Assembly (NCBI RefSeq): GCF_024362695.1
Contig: NC_065423.1
Location: 5,697,001 to 5,761,000, forward strand
Direction of reading: 5' to 3'
Source: Pectinophora gossypiella
Taxonomy: Eukaryota > Arthropoda > Insecta > Lepidoptera > Gelechiidae
Length of the DNA stretch: 64,000 nucleotides
The position numbers and the translations under genes were made by a program. Below, piece by piece: positions 38,901 through 47,707 of this stretch. Position 1 is the first letter of the stretch; each line of letters begins with the position of its first letter. The notes below the pieces were generated by a model. It was given only the letters and a program-made list of their open reading frames with translations. It did not search any database and was not told the origin of the DNA.

Positions 38901-41900
38901 TAAGTAGTCGTGGCTCCTTACATGGCTCATGTAAGCCCTGACACCAGGATTGATGGGGTTGGTAATCCACCTCACAACGCACACGATAGAAGAAGAAGAT
39001 CCGAATATTATTTTTCAAAATTACCGCCAGGTCTCGTAACGACATCCGCAAGTTGAAGAGCGAGTTACAATACAGTGAGAAGCGGCGCCTGCACGCCGAG
39101 GAACAGGAGGAGCTGTCGAGCCGCGAGCGAGCGCAGCTGCGAGACGAGATGACAGAGGTGCGCGCGCAGAACAACGATCTCATACAGGTATGTTGCTTAT
39201 TATATTACTTGCAGTCCGCCCACGACTTCGATTGTGAAATGATTCTAACTTTAAAAATAACAAAGTTTCCTACAAACTTAACACCTACGTCCTAAAAGGA
39301 ACCCCTATGCAAAATTCTCATTCTTACCGCGTTCTGCTTAACACGTTAAGCGCGAACGAGACAGACAGTTCGCGCGCTCCCCCTTAATCTTATTCTTTAT
39401 TCTATGACATAAGTCTAGGCTTCTAGGTACTCATCATCTCCCTAGCATTATCCCGTTTTACCTAACCTGAAGATTTGACAGGTCCGGTTTTTTACAGAAG
39501 CGACTGCCTGTTTGACCTTAGAACTCGCGAAGGGAAAACCAGCCTAATACAGGTTAGGTTAGGTTAGCATACCTCCATAGTATACCTCTGAAAATGCATC
39601 TCGGGAATCATCAGACATTTCTCACGACGTTTTCCTTCACCGCTGAGCACGTGATAATCATTTATAGTCCAAACATGAATTCGAAAACAAATTCGACAAT
39701 TATAGGTTTAGGCCTGTGCTGAATTGGAAACTGCGAGCTGAAAGTGAGAAGCAAGCGTTCTACCAACTGGGTTACCATGGCTCTAGGCTTCTAGGTACAA
39801 CAAGATGAAATTGTCCGGTGCTGCGTTCCAACTTCAAGTGTTCCTACTCGAGCGTTGTTCAGCTGGGGTCTGTCCTCGTGAACTATTGACATAGCTATGT
39901 ATAAAAACAACATTACGTAAGTATCCGTTTGTGTTCGTTGGTCTTTTATGTCATCGATTTTATTGGAGCCCGTTGTTGATGGAATTCCTGAGCTGTTTTT
40001 CGGTCGGAACTTATAAACATAAACACGATTGTCTCACCGGCGCATCATGATCCTCCTTTCCTATTCAGTAATCGCTCAGTCTTTGTTGGCGTCGTATGGT
40101 CAAATGTCCTCCATCGCTCTCGTGTATAATTAATTATATTTGAAATGAATTTATTTCGGCGTTTCAATTTGTAAAACGGGCAGTGTTCGTCTGTGTTCGC
40201 TTAAATATTTTATCTTTGGAATTGGAATATGTTTTCGCGGATAAATCAGTACCAGTTGGAGTTGGAGATGCTGCAGATCGGGGTAGGGGCGTCGTTTCAG
40301 CAGCGCAAGCGGAAGGCGGTCGGTGAGAAGCCGCCGGTGCGTCCGAAGCCGGCGTACCTCCGCACTCTGTTCGGCGCGAGCGCGGCGCGCGGCCGCGACG
40401 GCTGCTGGGCGCGGCGCGTGCGCCTCGCCCTGGCCGCCGACCTGCTGCAGGGCCGCTGCCGCGCTACCGACACTGCGCTCTTGGCACTCAACGCGCACTT
40501 CGACAAGGTACTCTATCAGAGACGGTCTCAACTCTAGTGGACGCACACATCGGTCTAACAGAAAGCTCGGTGAGGTATGGGTGCTTAGTTCAACTGCGAT
40601 GGATGTACCTCCGACTTTTCCCCAATTGGGATATAGTTGTGAGTCTATGTTGGGTTATGTTTATAGCACACAAAGTGCAACCGGCCTTATCTAGTTCCAA
40701 TAACACAGGGACTACTTCACTGAAATGAAATGAAAATGTATTGTAATAAATGTGGTATTTCTTTTAGCATTCTGCACATTTAGTCATATCGTGACATACA
40801 ATAATAATTAGATAACACAAACACAAATCAATGATTACAAATATTATACTTAAGTATCTTCTGTTACAAGCAAGAATTCAAAAGTCAATGTCTGTCTGTT
40901 GTATTCTTTCTCCTGATGCTTAACTGTATTGATCTTCTGTGCTTGATCATATGCACGTCTAATCCTAACACTTTATATTCTTCTTCTGTCCCTAACAGCT
41001 GGTAAACCATAAAACTCGTTCGAGATCGCACTATCAACATCGCACAAGAGTCGGTTAATAAAAACTTATGTTTACAAAATATGTGTCGACGTAATTATTG
41101 TTTGTTTACAGAACAACAAAGCGTTACAAGAAGCATGCAGCCTACTGGAGGAACAGCTGACGGATTTGGAGAATCTCGCCGACATGCACGAAATTAAGAA
41201 TAAAGATCTTGAGGTTAGTTCTATATCAGGTATTTTAAAGATACCTATATGTTTCCTTTGGAACTGAAATAATCCAACGTAAAGTTTATAAATTGCCAAG
41301 TAGAATGCTCTAATCGTTGGGCGTAATGTTAAGTCACTCGTAATTCCTCTATCATTTCCGAAACATTTATCATTGACGGCTACCTTTACCCTTTCGCGTC
41401 TTTATAATTCATCTGTACTTAGATACGCAAATTGTAGCGAGAGTTATATGAAACTAGCGTGGATTTCGAGTTCGAGACTTTAAGCTCAGCTTTAAAGTGG
41501 TATGCAACAACGTTGTTTCTAGGCGGAGACGCAGCGTATGCGTTCAGAGCTGGAAGCGTGTCGCGCCCGCCTGGGCGAGGCCGAGCGGGCGGCGGCGGCC
41601 AGCGCGGCCGCGGCCGGCACCGCCTCGCAGCAGAGCGCAGACGCGCGGGGGCAGGCGCACCACGCGCACTGCCAGCTGCAGCTGCTCACGGTACACACGC
41701 ATACATACTACATACTTACGGCGACAGGTATAATTTTGTAAAAGTAGGAGCAGATGCTATTTCGTTTGGTCCCACCGGAATGAATTAAAAACATTTGACC
41801 AAATGTCTATTTGACTAAATTTTTTATTGCTAGAACTAAATAAACATAAACCTAACACACTTTTGTCGATGTTAAAATCCAGGAGCGGCTAGAGAACCGC

Positions 41901-44900
41901 GAGGCACGTGTGGCCGAGCTGGAGATGCGCGCGGCGGCGCTGGAGGGCGAGCGGCTGGCGGCGGAGGCGGCGCTGGGCAGCGCCGTGCGGCGCGTGCGCG
42001 ACCTGCAGGAGGAGTGCGCCGCCATGCGCACGCGCGCGCGCGACCACCACGCGCGCGCGCTGGCGCTGCAGGCCAGCCTCGCCGAGGCACAGGTACCTGC
42101 ACACGCGTGACCTCACTGAAGTGTTTGTCTTTTTACGTTGGTATATAGAGACGGGATTCACTATGCGACTACATAAATTGTCGTATAGTTTCACGGTTTG
42201 GCCAAATGAAAAAAAAATCTACATATCTATTTTTTGTATGTAATAATATTATAGGAGGAGATATCGGCGGTCCGCGAGGCGAGCGAGGCGGCGACGGCGT
42301 GGTGGCGCACGCGCGAGACGAAGGCCGACGCCACGCTGCGCCAGCAGGCCAAGCTTATTGACTTCCTGCAGGTAGGTGGCCGGTAGTATATCCGATGAGG
42401 AAACTACAGCAAAATATCAGTTTATTGACCTATATATTATATCTACATTGTTATTGAAAATCTACCATTGTGGGACCAATGCACAACATACAACTACTAT
42501 TCCGAAAATCTGATATTTGATTATATATATATATAATCAAATATATAATAAACACCATAGTATATAATATGCCATCGAACCGAATAAATACCGAGAATTG
42601 TTTGATATCCTTGGGGGAGGCCTATGCGCAGCAGTGGGCGTCATACGGCTGATGATGATGATATATCCATACCATACCATATTTTGATATTTGCAGGCAA
42701 AAGTAGAAGAGGCGGGCCGCAAGAAGTGTTCGCTGAGCAACAAGTTGTTCGGCCGCTCCGGGCGCAGGACAGCCACCTCGCCGCCGCTGCGACGCGCTAA
42801 CAGGTAAGCTTTCATCGTTTGACGAGAGAATACACGTTGGCTAACAATACAGACTACCCGCAAACCCGCAAGGAATGTACCGCGCCTTGGTTACCCAAGA
42901 CATTGAAAAAAGGAAGAAAGAGAGAAAATCGTTTATTTTAGAGATAAGTACTACATATTTCAAAGGAGTAGTAATAATTAATTTTAACCTTATGATTAAA
43001 AAAAACGCACATTATCAAAGCTAAATCGTTGGCACATTCCCACAATGAGGGAACGCTGATTTTCAATTGTGACTAATAACTAAAAGAAATGAAAATATAT
43101 ACATAACTTATACATAGCTTATATACGCTACTTGGCACGGGCCACCCCTCCTCACTGCGGGTTGTTGTAGGTGTAAAATAAACTAAACAAAAATCAAAAT
43201 CAAATTGAGATTGCTGACAGAGGAAGCGAAAGCACGAGATCAAATACTGATTATAAAGAGAAAGACAACAGATAGTGAAGTCGAGTGCCTTTCTCCTGTG
43301 TGAACACAGCGCGGCTGCGAACTATCTAAAGTTCAAAGTAAGGGCTGTTAGACTAAACAGCTAGAATATTTATTATACTTCATGACTATATCTTTTTCAG
43401 GGAATTACGTGAAGAAGTAGACAGATTACGCGCTAAGCTGTCGGCGTATACACTCAACGGCGAAGCAGGGTATGTTATATATAACATTTTGTTTATTCTT
43501 GGTCGTTGTGAATATTATGTGAATGTATTTTTATTATTTTATTGTTTGCAGATTTCCAGCCACACCGCGACGAGAAAAGCCGAAGCCAGCAGTTAATGAG
43601 TACGTATTTTTTTCATATTTTCTTGAATTTTCTATGCGTTGTCCAATAGTAATTTATGTTGTTATCGGCAACATCGTACAACAGCGCGCGACGTTGCCAG
43701 CTGAAGCGCAACATGTCGCGCGTGTTGTTGTTTGTTTAGAGAGCATCGTTAGTTGAGCATCAATTGTTGTCGAGTGGTCACGTGACACGCAACAACAGTA
43801 CTTCCTTTGGCGACATGTTGTCGACAACGTGTAGTAGTAGATGCGTAGACAGACAACGTTGTTAAAGAATTTTCAACATGTCGCGCGCCAAATGTTGCCA
43901 ATTGGAAACGCGGCTTTAAGTAAGCACGTAACATTAACATTGTTGCAGGAAGAAAAGCATAGACACGCCCGATGGTCCCGATGAAAATACTTTGCAAATA
44001 ATATGGTAAGTTAAATCTTGCATTCTATTCTTGAACAATCTCTAACAAGTGCAAGATCACATCTTTAAAGCTTGTAGCGAAAATATTGCAATTACACAAG
44101 TCAGGCCAAATACAACTAATGTTGCCGAACTATTGATAGTTGTACAAAATTTAAAACAACAAGCCTCAGGGCGTCGTCTGAAAGGATTATATTTGAAAAA
44201 ACTAACCGACACTCGTGGGTCGACACTATAAATCATCATTTATCAATGTATTGATTTTTTTAAGCTATCGATATTGGCCAATTGTAGGCTACATCGTCAC
44301 TTACCAACATGTGAGATTGTGGTCAAACGGGAACCTAAAGTGAATAAAAAAGTCGTGGCTCATCAAACATAAACAATTTATCCATTACCGCCACGTAGGA
44401 GTGACGGGTCCCGCGAGCGCCTGCGCGCGCGCTGCAGCGACGGCGTGCTGGTGCTGGCGCAGGGGGGCCGCGACGTGCGGGCGCGGCTGCTAGCGGCCGA
44501 CGCGCGGAACCTAGCGCAGAACGAGGCTAATCGGGCGTTCAGTGTGAGTATTGAATCACGATAAAAAATACTTCACGCATTTATTTTTTTTTAAATTCAA
44601 ACAAACTCATGGTCATAGAAAACATGTATAAACTTTAATGAGGACACCCCATCGAGGTCGTAACCAAGTAACGAGACCACAGTGACAGACGGTCAGCTCA
44701 TCGCTTCTAATTCTCCATCATGTTGATCGTGTTTTTACATTCTGCTACGCACACTACGCAGGTCATACATGTATCATCTCCCTATATATCGTAGGGTCCG
44801 GGGTCAGCGGTATCAAAGGTTGCCTGGAAGAGATTGCTACTTAGCAATAAGGCCGCCTATTGTACTTTTCTATTTTGTTTGTGATTTAGTATTTCCTATG

Positions 44901-46970
44901 TGAGCAGTAAAGTACTTGTCATGTTATGTCCGCTTCACGCAGTAACATGTCTGATCGATCGTTATAAATACTTCCATCCAGGTGCTAACAGACAAAGGCG
45001 AGGCCACAGTAGTGTGTTCGAGCATCAGCTCCCGCGCCAGCTGGGTGTCGCGGCTGACGGCGGCGCCGCCCGCCGGGTACGCGCCCCTCGCCGTGCTGCA
45101 AGTGCCGGCCCAGCCAGAAACCGCGCTCTATGTCGCACCCAACGCCATAGCTATAGGTAACACATTGGTTCCCATTCTGGCAGACAAAACTTCATTATAT
45201 TTTAGCCTAAAAGCTCAAAAAAGTGCCGTCCACACGAAGAGTACGAAAGAGATAGAATAATCGCTACAATCCCAATAGTCGCAACCATCATTTTTAGAAA
45301 TTCTTGTTTGCGCACTGTCGCAGGTGGACTTCCGCTGGAATAGATCTGTCTGACGATAAACTTAGCTTTATCCTAGAAATTACCGAGAGTTTGTTAATTC
45401 AATGCTTTCTTGTAACTTTGCTCCTACCTTCTATTACTCAAACAATTATATTCCAACCAACAGGTTGCACAGACGGCTTGCACTCTCTACGCGGCCTAGT
45501 AACCTTGGAATTTGACAGCGAAGTATCTCCGCCGCGTCATAGCGCTAATACCGGCGTGGTATGCTGCGCTGCGGCCGCGGGGCGAGCGCTCGTCGTGTGG
45601 TCGGGACAGCTGCTCCACGGAGGGTTGTTGGCGCTAGGGTCCGCGCTGCGACGGGCCGAGGCCTTGAGGCCAGGACTCGCGCTTAGCCGTGTGAGGCTGC
45701 CTGATCTCACACCGCCGCATCTTGTCAAGGTATGATATCCTTATTAGCTAAATGTTTGATATAATTGGATTATATGTTGGTAGACCAGGCCATAGATTTA
45801 TTCATTTGAAGACGAAAAAGTGTTATATTATCATTTACTAATGGCTTTCATAAAATCTGTTGTTATTTTCAGGCTTCAAGCTATGATGCCAACGAAGGTC
45901 CATGTGCAGTCGTCGCATGCGGACGCAGAGTGTTTCTACTCCGATTCGAGGCATCAACAGCTGAGTTCAAGGTCGTTCGCTCGCTAACTGTCGATCGGCC
46001 GACCAACTCACTATTGCTCATGGACAAGTGTCTGTACATCGCGGGCGAGAAGCCGCTCAAGATAAATCTCCCTTCGGGAGCTCTGGAAGCTTTCGGTATG
46101 GACGAACCAATCATAGCGGCCGCTGCCAAGAAACATTCCCCGCCTAAAGCTATACTTCTCATACGCGACCGACCGACTGAAATCCTGCTCTGTTACGCAG
46201 AATGTGGAGTTTTTGTCGATGAAAACGGCAAAAGAACGAGAAATGAAGACCCTAAATGGAGTTCAGCTGTTCAAAGCTGGGAGTATATCAACCCTTTCCT
46301 ATATCTCGTAGGCGAAGAGAAGATCACGATTATCTACATCACCGAAGAAGCGTACAGAGCCCCTCCGTGCACGTGTGACACCACATCGCTGGCGTCCACA
46401 GCATCAGAATGCTACATGCCTGAGAAGTTCAATTTGAAAATGAGCGAACCCGCTTTACTGGGCTCAGCCCCGAATGGAATTATAGTACGTTCGAAAACCG
46501 ACAGTGGCTACAGCGTCTCAATAGTTGAAGGCATGGCAGCCTTCAAAAGCGTCGGTGCGTCTATTGAATCTCTAGAAACCATCTCCGATATGAAAGGATC
46601 TTCTTCAGATTTGGGTCAATCGATGACAGATTTAGCACAGTCTATGAATGAGCTAGCGCACGACGTTTCCCATGAGAGTGTGGAGGCGAATACAGGGTTC
46701 CTAGCAGACATCAGGAAGAGAGCGCAGCAGTTAGCCAAGAAACGTCACAAGGACAAGTCCCCGGAGGACGTTATAAAAGAGATTTTAACAACAGAGGTGG
46801 GATTAAAACGGTCTTCCACAGGTAGAAAGTCACCAGCAATGATTTCCGAGAGTGAGTCGGAAACGGATAGCGAAGATATGGAAGAGAACCAACAGATGAC
46901 CGCCACCAAAGGACCAGCGGATCTCTGCGCAGAAATGTTTACGAGACAGGTTAGATTCCAACCATCTTAA
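17934..46970 (+). CDS. sti: Citron Rho-interacting kinase (sticky), complete 31-exon gene
   Basis: Exons: 17934-18138, 18939-19036, 19228-19374, 20143-20339, 20748-20895, 22668-22783, 23579-23759, 24498-24727, 26157-26339, 30770-30902, 32244-32375, 32775-32840, 33718-33939, 35229-35345, 35907-36059, 37161-37370, 37569-37637, 38197-38444, 39031-39187, 41112-41213, 41523-41690, 41883-42092, 42255-42371, 42697-42803, 43401-43469, 43552-43599, 43949-44005, 44399-44543, 44982-45156, 45464-45729, 45873-46970. The total is 5574 bases, 1857 aa plus stop, with every junction in phase. Order: N-terminal helical region (1-69), AGC kinase (about 86-360), coiled coil (about 442-1203), degenerate PH (about 1300-1375), CNH (to about 1720), Ser-rich acidic tail. 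The family works at the cleavage furrow and midbody in cytokinesis, downstream of RhoA. The start is the first ATG in frame (MEPSK...); TTG codons just upstream extend the frame but are unlikely starts. Total length is close to the known citron kinases. I see no C1 zinc finger. An antisense gene is nested in the intron 26340-30769. Confidence 0.93.
18939..24727 (+). CDS. sti: sticky: kinase-domain exons 2-8
   Basis: All catalytic landmarks of an active AGC kinase are present. The Gly-rich loop GRGHFGEV is at 93-100, the ATP lysine K115 in YALKAV, and the helix-C glutamate E130 in DERDVM. The catalytic loop HRDVKPHN is at 204-211, DFG at 224-226 and APE at 251-253. Exon 8 carries the citron-specific tail PPPWVP and the hydrophobic LPFVGYSY motif of AGC kinases. 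Oddities: the catalytic loop reads KPHN where citrons have KPEN, and the activation segment holds a Gly/Ala run (SEGGGGCGGGAAAGTADY) longer than in most relatives. The exon 5 donor at 20896 is GTGTGT, chosen because it restores the frame into SACDYWSLG. The introns are packed with SINE and LINE pieces. Confidence 0.9.
19725..19950. mobile_element. Rearranged tRNA-SINE fragments
   Basis: A minus-strand head (CCCCATCTGGAATTGAACC ... ACCACAGAGGC) abuts a plus-oriented body and tail (CGTTAAGCCGTTAGTCCC ... GGGTCGTATATAGGC). It is old and scrambled. Confidence 0.5.
19960..20092 (-). mobile_element. LINE 3' tail 50 bases before sticky exon 4
   Basis: Contains ATACTTTATTGCACA and GGCGGCCTTATTGCTGCAATTTCTGCCAGGCGACCT, the same tail as at 4400-4530 and 63214-63302. 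It is inserted very close to the kinase exon acceptor at 20143. Confidence 0.6.
21098..21210 (-). mobile_element. Truncated tRNA-SINE 3' fragment
   Basis: Matches the 3' part of the SINE at 22158-22435 (ATATACGTCTCACTGCTGGG, GTGATTCAAGCCTGAAAAGT). Confidence 0.55.
21563..21759 (+). repeat. Palindromic MITE family A, single unit
   Basis: ATACAGGGTGTAAATGACATCG ... GATGTCACTAACAACCTGTATA, one foldback unit in a sticky intron. Confidence 0.75.
22158..22435 (-). mobile_element. tRNA-derived SINE copy in a sticky intron
   Basis: The minus strand carries the family head, with a deletion around the box A start, and box B; its 3' part (CAGCCTATATACGTCTCACTG on the plus strand) is at the low-coordinate end. 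A truncated relative occupies 21098-21210 on the same strand. Confidence 0.65.
22801..23130 (+). repeat. About 280-bp repeat shared with the sticky 3' UTR
   Basis: 22848-23130 is almost identical to 47116-47394 (GAAAGCTGTTGTCTAAAATGC ... GCGCTCTTTAAAAATGATGTG). The intronic copy is also preceded by a partial duplication of its own middle (22801-22849 resembles 22970-23015). It encodes no protein. Confidence 0.75.
23147..23537. repeat. Inverted pair of SINE bodies just before sticky exon 7
   Basis: A minus-oriented SINE body (about 23147-23365) is followed by a plus-oriented one (about 23375-23537). The arms match over about 150 bases (GTTGTGAGGT...AAGGCACGTTAAGCC). The pair ends about 40 bases before the exon 7 acceptor at 23579. 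Confidence 0.7.
24728..26156. other. Sticky intron 8 content
   Basis: It holds an inverted LINE-derived stretch (about 24830-25070, antisense to a short open frame), an RTE relic (25108-25205), a family E piece and a TGTC/CCGT microsatellite (26107-26129) just before the exon 9 acceptor. No gene. Confidence 0.4.
25108..25205 (-). mobile_element. RTE 3' relic
   Basis: The minus strand reads GATGCTACACCGACAAGAGCG followed by TTGCTCTTAAATT, the end of the RTE frame at 8940-9705, preceded by GGCGAGAGGGAAACCAC. Confidence 0.6.
26157..42371 (+). CDS. sti: sticky: coiled-coil exons 9-23
   Basis: Fifteen exons, mostly with phase-0 boundaries and mostly 66-222 bases long, encode about 760 residues of heptad-rich, Ala/Arg/Glu/Gln-rich sequence typical of the citron rod. 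The segment ends in QAKLIDFLQ, a motif shared with vertebrate citron just before the C-terminal domains. Exon 16 contains an isolated CPNC pair. In the family this rod dimerises and binds Rho/Rac and mitotic kinesins in its C-terminal part; that role is inferred here. Coding GC is very high and many codons are GCG/CGC, in contrast with the AT-rich introns. A separate candidate first exon lies between exons 19 and 20 (40229-40507). Confidence 0.86.
27636..27641 (-). terminator. Polyadenylation signal of the integrase-derived gene
   Basis: On the minus strand this reads AATAAA, about 95 bases after the stop codon. It supports an independent antisense transcript within sticky. Confidence 0.6.
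27737..29113 (-). CDS. KRBA2-like integrase-derived gene nested in a sticky intron
   Basis: Two exons on the minus strand, 29113-28993 (ATG, 40 codons plus 1 base) and 28905-27737, join in phase across an 87-base GT-AG intron to give an intact protein of about 429 aa. Residues 121-157 form an integrase zinc-binding motif (H121, H126, C154, C157: HESCGH...CPTC). The integrase core follows: first Asp D187 in FDIIDLQ and the Glu candidate E281 in GRTESQDIENLL. The second catalytic Asp, normally in a S-D-N-G context, is replaced by Glu (QSEMG, E243). The C-terminus is acidic and ends in a basic cluster KGVKRKKC, a possible nuclear signal. No reverse transcriptase, protease, LTR or terminal repeats are visible nearby. 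The architecture resembles KRAB-A-domain-containing-protein-2-like and GIN1-like proteins, which derive from transposon integrases. A poly(A) signal follows the stop. The intact frame and intron suggest a host-maintained gene rather than a decaying element. Confidence 0.8.
29165..30020 (-). repeat. Tandem pair of about 420-bp poly(A)-ended repeats
   Basis: Two head-to-tail copies (about 29172-29597 and 29598-30017) are nearly identical. On the minus strand each runs from a GGGAAACGGGAACGGGAC-like head to CCTTACCCTTCGGGG and an A-rich tail. Each carries two hairpins, CGGAGTAG...CTACTCCG and AACTCAAAAGT...ACTTTTGAGTT. The A-rich 3' end suggests retroposed elements, either two insertions or one duplication. 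The downstream copy ends about 60 bases before the ATG of the integrase-derived gene, so it may supply part of its promoter or 5' UTR. Confidence 0.7.
31405..32090 (+). mobile_element. Non-LTR retrotransposon 3' fragment in a sticky intron
   Basis: A 188-codon frame (GSFKYLGHMMTED, KITLFQAYCTSLYTCSLW, LDALRIQFNNAFRVLLGLPR, SASGMFAD) ends in a TTTTA-type tail. It is longer than, and clearly related to, the copy at 13645-14160. It lies between sticky exons 10 and 11, in the sense orientation. Confidence 0.82.
32897..33358 (+). repeat. Palindromic MITE family A split by an insertion
   Basis: The left arm (32897-32960) and right arm (33262-33358) of one unit are separated by about 300 bases ending in AAATAAATAAATAAAT, the look of a small retroposed insert. 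Confidence 0.6.
33475..33560 (+). mobile_element. LINE 3' tail fragment
   Basis: AAGGTTGCCTGGAAGAAG ... TTAGGCCGCTTATTGTAC, same family as 38765-38895. Confidence 0.5.
34037..34368 (+). mobile_element. tRNA-derived SINE, full-length copy
   Basis: Head GGCCTCCGTGGTCCAGTG, box B GGGTTCGAATCCCGG, 3' end GATGAGGTTGGTAAACCACC. It lies in a sticky intron, in the sense orientation. Confidence 0.75.
34395..34620 (-). repeat. MITE family D copy in a sticky intron
   Basis: Holds GTGACGTCATA, GATCAGAATTTCATAATTTATCTT and a CCGGCCAAGTAGTTAATGCC arm. A related element is at 62355-62640. Arm-only fragments lie near 7625-7680, 16795-16850 and 31110-31175. Confidence 0.55.
36644..36765 (-). repeat. Recurrent sequence family F
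   Basis: CTCACGCCCGTAATCCCTAATGGGGTGGGCAGAGCCACAAGTAATCAAAG..., preceded by CATACATACATACATA. Longer related sequence occurs at 56875-57095 in the opposite sense and about 34735-35000. Confidence 0.55.
38765..38895 (+). mobile_element. LINE 3' tail in a sticky intron
   Basis: GTTGTCTGGAAGAGATCGCTCTTAGCGATAAGGCCGCC ... GTGTGCAATAAAGTG then a TTATTATTATTA run. Related tails are at 1900-2055, 33475-33560 and 44810-44890. SINE fragments flank it at 38685-38760 and 38900-38995. Confidence 0.6.
40080..40228 (+). promoter_or_regulatory. Possible internal promoter / 5' UTR ahead of the alternative exon
   Basis: This is the sequence immediately upstream of the 40229 ATG. If that exon is a true first exon, the transcription start must lie here or shortly upstream. 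No clear TATA box is visible; the assignment rests only on position. Confidence 0.25.
40229..40507 (+). CDS. Candidate alternative first exon giving a kinase-less citron isoform
   Basis: An ATG-initiated, GC-rich open stretch of 93 codons (MFSRINQYQLELEMLQ...TALLALNAHFDK) ends at a consensus-like GT donor in phase 0. The frame has a stop at 40202-40204 and no AG acceptor between it and the ATG, so this cannot be an internal exon in this frame; it must be a first exon or a separate small gene. Sticky exon 20 (41112, NNKALQEACSLLEEQL) also begins in phase 0, so splicing would fuse this head to the last part of the coiled coil plus the PH-like and CNH domains, skipping the kinase. I do not recognise the 93-residue sequence. 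It has a basic Pro-rich middle (QRKRKAV, KPPVRPKPAYL) and an Ala/Leu helix at the end. Unspliced, the frame ends after 102 codons. The exon status is well supported by composition; the isoform is inference. Confidence 0.5.
40536..40665 (+). repeat. Recurrent SINE/LINE-tail sequence family E
   Basis: GGTCTAACAGAAAGCTCGGTGAGGTATGGG ... CCCAATTGGGATATAGTTGTGAG. Other pieces are near 6985-7025, 17425-17485, 20585-20655, 22500-22635, 25280-25320 (inverted) and 34629-34695. It overlaps the unspliced end of the 40229 frame, supporting the donor at 40508 as the real exon end. Confidence 0.55.
42697..46970 (+). CDS. sti: sticky: linker, PH-like and CNH exons 24-31
   Basis: Exons 24-27 code for a basic, Pro-rich linker (KKCSLSNKLFGRSGRR, TPRREKPKP). 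Exons 28-29 resemble a shortened PH domain: a strand like RLRARCSDGVLVLAQ and a closing helix SSRASWVSRL. Exons 29-31 carry the citron homology domain; GVFVDENGKRTRNEDPKW followed by a strand ending in ITIIYI matches the family core. The last exon adds a Ser/Asp/Glu-rich, Lys-rich tail and ends FTRQVRFQPS-stop. The C1 zinc finger expected between the coiled coil and PH is not visible in the roughly 95 residues available. The CNH domain generally mediates GTPase or scaffold contacts. Confidence 0.83.
44810..44890 (+). mobile_element. LINE 3' tail fragment
   Basis: AAAGGTTGCCTGGAAGAGATTGCTACTTAGCAATAAGGCCGCC matches the tail at 38765-38895. Confidence 0.55.
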
Positions 46971-47115
46971 TCAAACTCATTAGAGTAAACTAACATAAAG
47001 TTGCTTATATAAAATGACGTAAGTGAGTGTATTGAAGTACCTACTCATATTTTTGTTACTGATTTACAAGTTTTCATAGAATGTTGGAAATGGATAAATG
47101 TTCTCAATATACGTA

Positions 47116-47394
47116 TATTATGAAAGCTGTTGTCTAAAATGCATGAGATCATGCAGGTGTAGTGCAGGATTATTTTTATTGTAACTTTGTAAATGTAAGT
47201 TATGTAACCTTCCTTTGAATAAAATAATAGTGACATAATATTATGTATACACAATTTAGCAGACGAAGTTACAAAGTACTTAAGTATTTTATTTGTATTG
47301 TATCTACAGAATTTGTATGAATAAGTATTAATGTACTTAACTATTTTATAATATATTGACATTTGTGTTATGCGCTCTTTAAAAATGATGTGAT
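47116..47394 (+). repeat. About 280-bp repeat in the sticky 3' UTR region
   Basis: Partner of 22848-23130, starting about 145 bases after the sticky stop. It contains AATAAAATAATAG, a possible proximal poly(A) signal. Confidence 0.75.
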
Positions 47395-47701
47395 TATTCA
47401 TAACGAGTTTTCTTCAGAAAAATGTAGTGAACATTGTCAATATACCTTTACATGCTACCAACTGCAGGGAATGAAAGCAATAGTGTGATAGGAAGACAAG
47501 TTGATACGATATCATGTTTATCTTGTTCTTTTGCAGTTATATAACCTGCATTTGTAATTCGTACAATACATGTCGTTTATTTTTGTAGTACACCGTTTAC
47601 TGCAGGGGTTTACTGTATTGTTTTCGTTTCGTTTGTGATTGATGGCGACGCTTTCAAGGAGTTTCAAAATTTTATTTGGATCATGTCAGGTCTTGCCGCT
47701 C

Positions 47702-47707
47702 AATAAA
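47702..47707 (+). terminator. sti: Candidate polyadenylation signal of sticky
   Basis: AATAAA about 730 bases beyond the sticky stop. A variant hexamer context also occurs inside the repeat at 47124-47394 (AATAAAATAATAG near 47217), which could end a shorter 3' UTR. Confidence 0.45.

Noticed and set aside
38881..38902. Possible CRISPR-like or short tandem array
   Set aside because: A plain TTA microsatellite in a LINE tail; no spacers or repeats of array type anywhere in the window.
40151..40546. 131-codon minus-strand frame opposite the candidate alternative exon
   Set aside because: It mirrors the GC-rich plus-strand exon; no start context, splice partners or recognisable sequence. The plus frame has an upstream stop, an ATG and an in-phase donor.
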